From assembly GCA_016706225.1 (NCBI GenBank), contig JADJKB010000003.1, positions 310,001 to 374,000 on the forward strand: a stretch of DNA of 64,000 nt. The letters are read 5' to 3'. The notes under the pieces are model-generated. The model worked only from the letters and a program-made list of their open reading frames with translations. It ran no database searches and had not been told where the DNA came from. Position 1 is the first letter of the stretch; each line of letters starts with the position of its first letter. Source of the DNA: Myxococcales bacterium (lineage in GTDB: Bacteria > Myxococcota_A > Polyangia > Polyangiales > Polyangiaceae). Position numbers and translations under genes: made by a program. Shown piece after piece: positions 57,221-64,000 of this stretch.

Positions 57221-59392
57221 CTACTTCTTGCCGCGCCCCTTGACCGCTTCGATGGCCTCTTCAAGGCGGCCGTCGGAGCGCATGCAGTCGTTGCAATCGT
57301 CGCGCCTCTTCTTTCCACACCCAGTCTTGTCGCGGTAGCGCACGAACAGCCCGAGGGCCCGCTCGTCGCCCTGGTTCTTGGCCCGCAACAAGAGCGCGTA
57401 GCGCTGTTTGCAGGTCTGCGCCTTTTCCAGCGCGACCAGCACGTTCAGCGCGGGGGTCGAACGTTTCTGGAAAGCCTCGGTGCCGAGCCAGCGGTCCGCC
57501 CGCAGCTTGACCTCACGTCGCACGCCGCGGGTGGTCGCCAGATCATGGAGCATGTCCGCACCGCGCGAGCCCATCGAGCCTTCGAGGAGCGCGAAGGTCG
57601 CATCTTCGGAGTCCCTGGCCTGCGCAGTAGTCCACAGTGCACTAGCCAGCTCGGGACTGTCGTTCTGCCCGGGGTCCACGCCCAGGATCTTTCCGAGTGT
57701 TCCCACCGCCTCGGTGTGTTTTTTCTCGCTGATCTGCAGCTTGGCCAGGGCGAGCAGGACTGCCGTGTCCTTCGGGTACCGGGCGGAGAGCTCCGCGAGG
57801 GCGGCAGCACCCGCAGCCGTGGCCTGCGTGAGCTCACGCTCCGGAGCCACGGCCGAGCTCGGCGCTGATTCCTCCGAAGCGATCGGATCTGGCGCCGAGC
57901 CCGATGCCAGCGCCGATGGGCTTGGCTTTGGATGTTTGTCCCGGCTGCCGCCGACGACGAGCCCAACGAGCAGCACCAGAGCGAGCACCCCGCCCCCGAC
58001 GAGTGCAAGCGCCCCGAAGAGCAGCGCAGTCGCCGAGACCTTCGACAGCGGCTCGCGCACCGCCGGAGGCAAGCGCAGTCGCTGCGCGTCAATCCACGAC
58101 AGCGTGTCGCCAAAGCCAGTCTTTGCCTTTGCAACGATGTCGTCCAAGGCTGCACGGAAGCGATCCGGAGACGCCGAGGTCGGAGGCAGCGCCAGGCTGG
58201 GGCTCGATGGATTCTCGAGATCCGCTTCCAACACGTCGGGCACCGAGGCCGGGCGCCCGAACGCCTCGGGCGCCGGAATGATGGCGATGTCGTGTCCTGG
58301 CGAGCTCGGTAACACCCCCGGCGACGACGGCAGCCTGCGCAGTGCATCCGGGGGCACCAGCACGGGCACCGGGTCGTCCAGATCGGGGATCGACCCAACA
58401 CGCGGGTTGAACGGCGATGAAGGGGGCGAGCCCGCCGCCATCGTGAACAGCCGCGCACCGCTCTGGGGGGCCGGACCGAGCAGCGCGTCGATAGCGGCCA
58501 CGACATCACTCGCAGTCTGCACGCGCTCGGATGCCTCCCGCGCCAACATGTGTTGCACCAGGTGCTCCACCGTGGGCGGCACGAACAGCCCCGGCACACG
58601 CTCGGCGATGCTGGGGGGGGTCTTGGAGAGTTGTTGGCCGAGGATCCCCACGGGGCTCTTGCTGCTGAACGGGCGCACGCCCGCGACCATCTCGTAGAGG
58701 ATCACACCCAGCGCGTAGACATCGGCGCGACCATCGACGCTCTGACCGAGGGCTTGCTCGGGGGCCATGTACTCCGGCGTACCAAAGACCATTCCGACCT
58801 TGGTGATCGGCTTGCTGCCGCGGTCGTCCCCCCCAACCTCGCCGATCGGAACCTTGGCGATCCCGAAATCGAGCACCTTCGCGAAATCAGGATCACCCCC
58901 TTTTTCGATCAGCATCACGTTCTCGGGTTTCAGATCCCGATGCACGATCTCGAGCGCGTGTGCGGCGGTGAGTCCGGCTGCCATTTGACGAGCGACCGAG
59001 AGCGCCCGTTCGATGGCCATGGGGCCCTTGGCAATCTCGTCGCGCAAGTTGCGCCCCTGGACGAACTCGAGCACCAGGAACACCGAACCATCGGCGAGCT
59101 TACCGAAGTCAGTCGCCGCGGCGACGTTGGGGTGATCGATGTTCGCAGCCGCCATTGCCTCGCGCTCGAATCGAGCGACCACCTCCGGCACCGCCGTCAG
59201 CTCGCGGTGAAGTACCTTCACCGCCAACCGCTTGCGCATCATGACGTGCTCGGCCGCGTACACCTTGCCCATGCCGCCCTCACCGAGGAGCGAGTCGAGG
59301 CGATACCGATCCGACAGCACCGTCCCCACGCGCGGATCGTCGCTCTGGCCGCCCCCGGCGGCGTCCGAACCTGGGGTCGTCGGGGGCGACAT
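57221..59392 (-). CDS. Transmembrane Ser/Thr protein kinase
   Basis: A 723-residue Hanks-type kinase with one catalytic domain (about 30-295): GEGGMGKVYAA, Lys59 (AVKVL), HRDLKPEN with Asp153, DFG Asp175, MAPEQ. Then a Pro/Ser-rich juxtamembrane region (about 310-430), one helix at about 465-490 (ATALLFGALALVGGGVLALV), and a periplasmic helical region with TPR-like pairs. The C-terminus carries five cysteines (CKQRY, GCGKK, CNDCMR), possibly redox-sensitive and convergent in position with the DsbA-like genes 10 bp away on the other strand. It follows the long PilZ gene, possibly co-transcribed. Confidence 0.9.
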   Translation of the reverse strand: MSPPTTPGSDAAGGGQSDDPRVGTVLSDRYRLDSLLGEGGMGKVYAAEHVMMRKRLAVKVLHRELTAVPEVVARFEREAMAAANIDHPNVAAATDFGKLADGSVFLVLEFVQGRNLRDEIAKGPMAIERALSVARQMAAGLTAAHALEIVHRDLKPENVMLIEKGGDPDFAKVLDFGIAKVPIGEVGGDDRGSKPITKVGMVFGTPEYMAPEQALGQSVDGRADVYALGVILYEMVAGVRPFSSKSPVGILGQQLSKTPPSIAERVPGLFVPPTVEHLVQHMLAREASERVQTASDVVAAIDALLGPAPQSGARLFTMAAGSPPSSPFNPRVGSIPDLDDPVPVLVPPDALRRLPSSPGVLPSSPGHDIAIIPAPEAFGRPASVPDVLEADLENPSSPSLALPPTSASPDRFRAALDDIVAKAKTGFGDTLSWIDAQRLRLPPAVREPLSKVSATALLFGALALVGGGVLALVLLVGLVVGGSRDKHPKPSPSALASGSAPDPIASEESAPSSAVAPERELTQATAAGAAALAELSARYPKDTAVLLALAKLQISEKKHTEAVGTLGKILGVDPGQNDSPELASALWTTAQARDSEDATFALLEGSMGSRGADMLHDLATTRGVRREVKLRADRWLGTEAFQKRSTPALNVLVALEKAQTCKQRYALLLRAKNQGDERALGLFVRYRDKTGCGKKRRDDCNDCMRSDGRLEEAIEAVKGRGKK

Positions 59393-59487
59393 TGGGCGGC
59401 GCGCTTAAGTGTGTTCTCGACCGGTGGAGTCGGGGAGGTTGACCGATTCGTGGGCGGGCGGCTTCCGTCGATGCCGAGCGAACGCGA

Positions 59488-60939
59488 TCAGTAGGGGTTG
59501 TCGCTGGTATTGACGGGTGGCGGGGGTTTCGGCGCGACCGGCGGAGGCGCGACCGGCGGAGGCACGACCGGCGGAGGCTTCGGAGCAACCGGCGGAGGCT
59601 TGGGTGCAACCGGCGGAGGCTTGGGTGCGACCGGCGGAGGCTTGGGGGCGACCGGCGGAGGTTTCGGAGCAACCGGCGGAGGCTTGGGTGCAACCGGTGG
59701 GGGCGCCGCAACGCTCTCGGCCGGAGTGGGCTCCGGCGCGGCGCTTGGCTCCGGTGCCGCGGTCTCGGTCACGGTGGGAGTGGGCTGGGGCGCCGGCTCG
59801 AGGGTCGCGGCCGTTGTCACCGCTGGAGTGGGCTCGGGCGGAGGTGTGGTGGTCGGCTCGGGCGGCTTTTCGCGTGTGAACAGGAAGACTGCGCCCGCGA
59901 TGATGCCGACCGCGGCGACGAGTGCGATGCCCTTTCCGGCACCACCACCCGACGCTGCGGGAGCAGCCGCTGCAACTGCCGCCGGCCGCACGCTGACCGG
60001 CTTCTTCGTTTTTTCTTCGACGGCCTTGGCGGCCGCCGGTCGCACGCTGTCCTTCTTTGCGACGTGGGACTCCGGTGCCGCATCGGACTCGGCCGCGGGG
60101 CGCACGGAGGGCTTCTTCTTTTCGTCAGCGGCTGCCGCCGCAGCTGGCTGCTCGCTCTTCTTGTCGGGCGGGGGGTCGCTCGCCTGTTTCGCCGGGGGTT
60201 TCTCCGAGGCTTTTGGCGCGGGGGCTTCACCGACTTCATCCATCGAGCCGCCGGCCTCGCGGAGCGCGTCTTTCAACAGCTCCGCCGCCTGTTTCATCAC
60301 GGTCCGATCTTCCGGCGGAGGCATGTCCTTTTCGGAGTCGGTCTTGGGGAAGAAGGAACCGCCGTCCGGCTCTTTGGCCTTGGCGGCGGGCGCGGGCTCC
60401 GATGCTTTCGGGGCCGCGGGAGCCGTGGACACCGCACCAAGACCGATCATGGTCGCCTTGCGCTTGGCCGGCTCTGGACCCTTCGCCGCTGCAGCAGGCG
60501 CCGCGGCAGCCGCCGGTTGCTTGTCGGCAGCCGCAGCCGCCGGCTCGGGAGCGCTCCCTCCGTCGCTCTCGCCCGCCTCGAAGGCCGCGCCACCCTCGCC
60601 TCGGCCTTTGACCAAGGTATCGATGACTTTCGTCGACTCGTCATCGATTTTGATGAACTTCACGCCCATGCCCGACGGCTGCTCGGCGTCGGTCGAGCCG
60701 GCTTCGCGTTTCCAAACCACGCGACCGACACCCTGCATGACCTTCTTGTCCTCGGCGATCTTCACCTCGAACTTGAGCAAGGTACCCGGGGGGAATGGCG
60801 ACGGAGTCTTGATGAACATGCCGCCGCGGCTGACGTCGTGGGAGTGGTGCTCGATGAATTCGTCAAGGGTCGCGCTCTTGTAGCGGACCGTCATTGTCAG
60901 CACCTTCGCGCGCGGGTCTTTTCGCGTGTCCTGGGACAT
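59488..60939 (-). CDS. PilZ-domain protein with long Ala/Pro-rich extension and membrane segment
   Basis: A 483-residue protein. Residues 1-115 form a PilZ domain of the myxobacterial TIGR02266-like type: KVLTMTVRYKSATLDEFIEH, DVSRGGMFIKTPSPFPPGTL, GRVVWKREAGS, and PSGMGVKFIKID. The D(S)xGG motif is present, but an RxxxR upstream of it is not clear, so c-di-GMP binding is uncertain. About 200 residues of Ala/Pro/Lys low complexity follow, a helix at about 335-352 (KGIALVAAVGIIAGAVFLFT), then a proline tail made of seven to eight PPPVAPK units ending NTSDNPY. Such a tail could span the periplasm or wall. A GGAAGAGAG ribosome site precedes the ATG. Confidence 0.85.
   Translation of the reverse strand: MSQDTRKDPRAKVLTMTVRYKSATLDEFIEHHSHDVSRGGMFIKTPSPFPPGTLLKFEVKIAEDKKVMQGVGRVVWKREAGSTDAEQPSGMGVKFIKIDDESTKVIDTLVKGRGEGGAAFEAGESDGGSAPEPAAAAADKQPAAAAAPAAAAKGPEPAKRKATMIGLGAVSTAPAAPKASEPAPAAKAKEPDGGSFFPKTDSEKDMPPPEDRTVMKQAAELLKDALREAGGSMDEVGEAPAPKASEKPPAKQASDPPPDKKSEQPAAAAAADEKKKPSVRPAAESDAAPESHVAKKDSVRPAAAKAVEEKTKKPVSVRPAAVAAAAPAASGGGAGKGIALVAAVGIIAGAVFLFTREKPPEPTTTPPPEPTPAVTTAATLEPAPQPTPTVTETAAPEPSAAPEPTPAESVAAPPPVAPKPPPVAPKPPPVAPKPPPVAPKPPPVAPKPPPVAPKPPPVVPPPVAPPPVAPKPPPPVNTSDNPY
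59517..59705. repeat. 21-bp tandem repeats coding for the PPPVAPK tail
   Basis: Seven to eight copies of a unit close to ggcggaggcttgggtgcaac on the plus strand, each coding for PPPVAPK on the minus strand, with small changes at synonymous sites. Confidence 0.88.
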
Positions 60940-61102
60940 GTAGCTCTCTTCCGTACTCTGACGCGCCGCTTCTTTGCGGCCTTGGGCGCCGGCCGGAGGC
61001 CAGCATTGGGACGTTATCCTACCCCCACCTGTGCGGCGACCCCAAGTCCATCACGGTAAAGCCCGAGGTTCGTGGCCCCGTGCTAGCTTGGTCCGGCGAA
61101 GC

Positions 61103-61438
61103 ATGAGCGGACACGGCCATTTCCGAGGGCTCTGGCGGCGCCCGGCCCGGCTGGCCGGGGCGCTCGGCGGAGCGGACGGCCTGTGGCGAAGGCCGGCGAC
61201 CATCGTCGATCTGTCGCTGGGTGGTGCTCGGGTGCACACCGACGCCGAGATCCCGGCGGGGTCGGTGGTGCGGCTCGAGGTCGAGAGCCCGAATCGCTGG
61301 GATCCGCTCGAGGTGAGCGCCCGGGTTGCCTGGACCAACGTCCGGGAGGGCGGGACCGAAATGGGGCTGGCCTTCGAGGTCTCTTCCAGCGTGATCCGCG
61401 GACTCGTCGACCTGTTGGCGGCCGACGGTTACGGCTGA
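61103..61438 (+). CDS. Short PilZ-domain protein
   Basis: A 111-residue protein from the ATG at 61103, essentially a single PilZ domain: ATIVDLSLGGARVHTDAEIP (the D-S-GG motif), GSVVRLEVESPNRWDPLEVS, ARVAWTNVREGGTEMGLAFE. The upstream part RRPARLAGALGGADGLWRRP holds several Arg residues that could supply the RxxxR c-di-GMP contact. It is divergent from the long PilZ gene and convergent with the esterase gene (4-bp gap). Confidence 0.8.
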   Translation: MSGHGHFRGLWRRPARLAGALGGADGLWRRPATIVDLSLGGARVHTDAEIPAGSVVRLEVESPNRWDPLEVSARVAWTNVREGGTEMGLAFEVSSSVIRGLVDLLAADGYG

Positions 61439-61442
61439 GCTC

Positions 61443-62462
61443 TCATTCGATCGGCGCCACTCCGCGCAGTACTCGATCGTGGAAGGTGAGCATCTCGTAC
61501 ACACCCGGACCCCGGTTGAAGATGTAGTCGTGGGGCCCGGGGATCACGTCGAGCACGTGGTCGACATCGGCGGCGCGCAACGCCTTGGAGATGTTGCGAG
61601 TCGAATTGAGAAAGAAGTCGTGATCGCTAGTCAGGAAGCGGAGCGCGAGCTTCGGGTTCTTCTCCCGCGCAGCCTTCGCGCGCCGTGTCAGCTCCGGCGC
61701 GTCCGCTGAATCGAATGCCGCCTGAAGAGCCGCGACGGCACCGAACGATTCGGGGTACTCGAGCCCGATCAGGACGGATGCGCGTCCTCCCAGGCTGACC
61801 CCGTCGATGCCCGTCGATGCCGGCGTGCCCAGCGCGGGAGTCTCACGGTAGACCCTCGGCAAGAGCTCGTTCACCACAAAACGCGCAAACGGTCGCGCGG
61901 AGCTGAAGGGTTTGTCACCGCTCAAGATGTCGGGCGTGAACGGACACACGACGATCAAGTCTCGGTAGGGCTGCCGCGCGAGCGCCTGATTCAGGTGCGC
62001 CAGCCGCTGTTTGTCCGCGAGCCCTTCGAGATCTTCATCGACCAGCGGCGGCGCGTGCAGGCGATCGAGCGCGGTCACCAGTCCGTAGTCGTCGATCCAG
62101 CCGCGAGCGCCATGCGCCGGGCCTTTGAACGACTCACCCCGCCCGTGCATGGCAACGAGCACGGGAAAACGCTGCCCTTCTCGACGCGCTGGCAGGCGAA
62201 CGACGACCTGCATCGGTCCGGCCTGGGTCGAGTCGTAGACCCAGGTGAGCTCACTCGCTGGTAGCAGGCGCGCGAGCGGCGCAGCGCTCGCCGAAGCCGG
62301 CGCTGCGCTTGGCTTGGCGACCGCCGAAGGCGTGCGCGTCGTGCGTGCGGACGTCACCGACGCCGGGGGCGCGCCTGACGGGCTCGAGCCACCGCGCGCT
62401 CCACAGCCATCGCAGGCCGCCAGGAGCAAGGCGCAGAAGATCGGGGCCCGCCGCCCGCTCAC
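61443..62462 (-). CDS. Alpha/beta-hydrolase esterase lipoprotein
   Basis: A 339-residue protein with a GTG start that overlaps the gloB stop (GTGA). Lipobox LLLAAC (Cys16), then a Ser/Ala/Pro linker to about residue 65. The hydrolase part resembles esterase D/feruloyl-esterase-type proteins: LVAMHGRGESFKGPAHGARG for the oxyanion region, nucleophile Ser in GVSLGGRAS near residue 220, and catalytic His in PGPHDYIF near the C-terminus. It may act on acyl esters or carbohydrate esters in the periplasm. Coupled to gloB but not obviously related in function. Confidence 0.85.
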   Translation of the reverse strand: MSGRRAPIFCALLLAACDGCGARGGSSPSGAPPASVTSARTTRTPSAVAKPSAAPASASAAPLARLLPASELTWVYDSTQAGPMQVVVRLPARREGQRFPVLVAMHGRGESFKGPAHGARGWIDDYGLVTALDRLHAPPLVDEDLEGLADKQRLAHLNQALARQPYRDLIVVCPFTPDILSGDKPFSSARPFARFVVNELLPRVYRETPALGTPASTGIDGVSLGGRASVLIGLEYPESFGAVAALQAAFDSADAPELTRRAKAAREKNPKLALRFLTSDHDFFLNSTRNISKALRAADVDHVLDVIPGPHDYIFNRGPGVYEMLTFHDRVLRGVAPIE

Positions 62463-63232
62463 CGGAAGCTGTCTTTCTCCGCTCTGATGGCGCCGAGCAC
62501 ATCTCCAGGGCTCGCGTCGGCGGCGAGCTCGGCCGCGAGGTGCTTGCGGAGCTCGGCGCTGTCGCAGCGCATGAAGGGGTTGGTGCGGCGCTCGTCGCCG
62601 ATGCTGGAAGGCACGCTCGGCTCACCGCGCTCGCGCAGCGCAGCCACCCGCTCGGCCTTGCCCCGCACGTCGTTGTTGCTGGGCTCGAGGTGTGCGGCGA
62701 AGCGCAGGTTGGCCGCGGTGTACTCGTGGCCACAGAACACGCGCGTGGCGTCGGGCAGCGCGCCGAGCTTCTCATTGAGTGACTCGTACATCTGCGCCGG
62801 CGTACCCTCGAACAAGCGACCGCAACCGGCGGCGAAGAGGGTATCCCCGGTGAAGACGGCATCACCGCACACGTAGGCCACGGCACCCGAGGTGTGTCCA
62901 GGGACGTGCAGCGCTTTGAAGGACAACCCGAGCTCCTCGAACTCGTCGCCGTGGTTGTGCTGCACGTTGAGGAGCGGGATGCGGCCGGCGTCGGATGCGT
63001 GCCCATGCACGGGCAGCTCGCCGAACGCCTGACACAGCGCCTCGTTGCCGCCGGTGTGATCCCAGTGGTGGTGGGTGTTGAGGATGGCGCCCAGCGTCAG
63101 CTCGTTGCGGGTGAGTGCGGCGATGACGGGATCGGCCTCGCTCGGATCGACGACCAGCGCGCGGTTGCTGCCGTCGGCGACGATGAGGTACGCATAGTTG
63201 TCTTGGAGGCAGGGGACGGTGATCACACGCAT
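62459..63232 (-). CDS. gloB: Hydroxyacylglutathione hydrolase (glyoxalase II)
   Basis: A 257-residue metallo-beta-lactamase-fold enzyme that hydrolyses S-D-lactoylglutathione in methylglyoxal detoxification. Family start MRVITVPCLQDNYAYLI; metal site THHHWDH with His54, His56, Asp58, His59; then VPGHTSG, FTGDTLFAAGCGRLFEGTP with the bridging Asp, and FCGHEYTAANLRFA with a further metal His. The C-terminal helical domain has the NPFMRC element typical of glyoxalase II. Length is normal. First gene of a two-gene unit with the esterase. Confidence 0.94.
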   Translation of the reverse strand: MRVITVPCLQDNYAYLIVADGSNRALVVDPSEADPVIAALTRNELTLGAILNTHHHWDHTGGNEALCQAFGELPVHGHASDAGRIPLLNVQHNHGDEFEELGLSFKALHVPGHTSGAVAYVCGDAVFTGDTLFAAGCGRLFEGTPAQMYESLNEKLGALPDATRVFCGHEYTAANLRFAAHLEPSNNDVRGKAERVAALRERGEPSVPSSIGDERRTNPFMRCDSAELRKHLAAELAADASPGDVLGAIRAEKDSFR

Positions 63233-63374
63233 GAGGCGAGGGAGCCTAGCGCAGCGCGGCCGACATGACAGGTCCGAGAAGCGCGCTGATTCGCCGCCCG
63301 ATCCATCGCAGCAACAGCCAAATTCCGCCGGGATTGCCCCGCGCCACCCCCTGAGCTAATGAGAGCGCCCTTTT

Positions 63375-63448
63375 GCGCCCGTAGCTCAGCTGGATAGAGC
63401 GACGGCCTCCGGAGCCGTAGGTCAGAGGTTCGAATCCTCTCGGGCGCG
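63375..63448 (+). tRNA. tRNA-Arg (anticodon CCG)
   Basis: Full cloverleaf by eye: acceptor stem GCGCCCG / CGGGCGC with discriminator G, D-arm GCTC..GAGC, anticodon stem CGGCC / GAGCC-side with loop CTCCGGA (anticodon CCG, reads CGG), and T-arm AGAGG-TTCGAAT-CCTCT. CCA is not encoded. 74 nt. It is followed 62 bp later by an antitoxin/toxin pair. Confidence 0.96.
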
Positions 63449-63509
63449 CTGAATCGGTGCCAGGCGCGGAGCCCGGCTGCGTTCATCGTGGGGTGCTATG
63501 ATCCCCTCG

Positions 63510-63743
63510 ATGGCGCAACCGAAGCTCCCCGCCGAACTGGTGCCAGCGGCGCTGAAGCCCCTGGTCGATCAGCTCGCGTCGTTGCCCGAGGAGCAGCGGG
63601 AAGCCGTCATTCACGCGGCGCGGCGCGAACGGAGCGCCCTGAGGCTCCGGCCGGTTCCCTGGGATCACCTGCTCGCTGCGGTGGGCAAAGTGAACCTCGG
63701 CGGGGACGCCATCGAGGACTGCAAAGCCCTCTACGATGGCTGA
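63510..63743 (+). CDS. Probable antitoxin of a type II toxin-antitoxin pair
   Basis: A 77-residue protein from the ATG at 63510; an ATG at 63498 is also in frame. Helical, with LPAELVPAALKPLVDQLASL, EEQREAVIHAARRERSALRL, and the toxin-facing end PWDHLLAAVGKVNLGGDAIE..CKALYDG. The C-terminal DxKALYDG-type ending recurs in VapB-like partners of PIN toxins. The stop overlaps the PIN gene start by 8 nt. No separate DNA-binding motif is clear. Confidence 0.7.
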   Translation: MAQPKLPAELVPAALKPLVDQLASLPEEQREAVIHAARRERSALRLRPVPWDHLLAAVGKVNLGGDAIEDCKALYDG

Positions 63744-64000
63744 AGTCGTCCTCGACGCGAACGTCCTCGTCGGGTTGCTCGACGCCGGGGACGTGCATCA
63801 CGCACGTGCAAGGGCGCTCGTCGATCGGCTCCAGGCCGACGGGCATTCCACGGTGCTCTTGGATGTGCTGGTGGGGGAAGCCGTGTCGGTGCTGTGCCGG
63901 CGACGGGACCGGCGCACGCAGCCACCGCAGCTCGAGCCCGCCCTCGGGTTCGTCCGGGAATGGTTTCAAGCGGGCGATGTGACGAGCGTGCAGGGCGAGG
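63736..64000 (+). CDS. PIN-domain toxin (VapC-like), 3' end off the window
   Basis: At least 88 residues, cut by the right edge. Start MAEVVLDANVLVGLLDAGDV with catalytic Asp7, then a helical segment HHARARALVDRLQADGHSTV, and Glu48 in LLDVLVGEAVSVLCRRR, the first two acidic residues of the PIN nuclease site; the remaining acidic residues lie beyond the edge. VapC-type toxins cleave tRNA or rRNA and are held inactive by the antitoxin encoded just upstream. Confidence 0.8.
   Translation, partial: MAEVVLDANVLVGLLDAGDVHHARARALVDRLQADGHSTVLLDVLVGEAVSVLCRRRDRRTQPPQLEPALGFVREWFQAGDVTSVQGE

Noticed and set aside
59517..59705. Regular 21-bp repeats considered as a CRISPR array
   Set aside because: The units are contiguous without unique spacers and encode an in-frame PPPVAPK tail.
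63223..63486. 87-codon minus-strand frame with the stretch PERIRTSDLRLRRPSLYPAE
   Set aside because: This is the well-known spurious translation of a tRNA gene read antisense; the tRNA-Arg at 63375-63448 explains it.

Overview
The window is one continuous stretch of very GC-rich chromosome (about two thirds G+C, strong G/C preference at third codon positions). Its gene families point to a Myxococcota/Polyangia-type bacterium: Hanks-type Ser/Thr kinases with C-terminal tails, PilZ proteins with Ala/Pro-rich extensions, a lipoprotein ending in an AgmX/PglI-like domain, many Ala/Lys/Glu/Pro low-complexity tails, and alternative complex III. This placement is inferred from family content, not from a marker-gene search. 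I see no insertion sequence, prophage or CRISPR array.

Layout. 1-7.2 kb: carB (3' end off the window, minus strand), a TPR protein, a Gly/Thr/Ala-repeat lipoprotein and a large lipoprotein. 7.4-10 kb: rpmI-rplT-pheS plus an aldo/keto reductase, with neither infC nor pheT in their usual places. 10-13 kb (minus): an ABC exporter and a PLP enzyme. 13-17 kb: a sigma-70 family factor, an HpnR-like B12-binding radical SAM enzyme, a small lipoprotein, and a Crp/Fnr regulator with a Fnr-like palindrome in its own promoter.

17.1-31.4 kb is the centrepiece: a respiratory locus with alternative complex III (actA, actB, actC, an actD-actE fusion, actF, a 170-aa membrane protein), then a hairpin, then a dihaem cytochrome c lipoprotein, a 51-aa membrane protein and a heme-copper oxidase (subunits II, I, III, IV, a second III-like subunit and a small cysteine-containing membrane protein). 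Electrons from quinol would pass through the Fe-S/haem complex to cytochrome c and on to CuA of subunit II.

31.4-46 kb: a radical SAM protein overlapping a DacB-type D-Ala-D-Ala carboxypeptidase, a peptide-type ABC binding protein, pyrG, a diacylglycerol-kinase-like protein, a HEAT-repeat lipoprotein, and a complete TRAP transporter (TatT-like lipoprotein, DctP, DctQ, DctM). Both TRAP membrane subunits carry unusual repetitive extensions. 46-64 kb: a DbpA-like DEAD-box helicase, a MATE exporter, a kinase with two tandem catalytic domains, two adjacent proteins that each contain three DsbA-like domains, a second kinase, two PilZ proteins, an esterase-gloB pair, tRNA-Arg(CCG), and an antitoxin/PIN toxin pair cut by the right edge.

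The best candidate for an undescribed system is the pair of triple DsbA-like proteins (53207-57210). It comprises six complete CPFC domains in two translationally coupled genes, one probably anchored by an N-terminal helix and the other a probable lipoprotein. Next come the dual-domain kinase, the repeated acidic DDxLLEEML tail on DctM and the actD-actE fusion.
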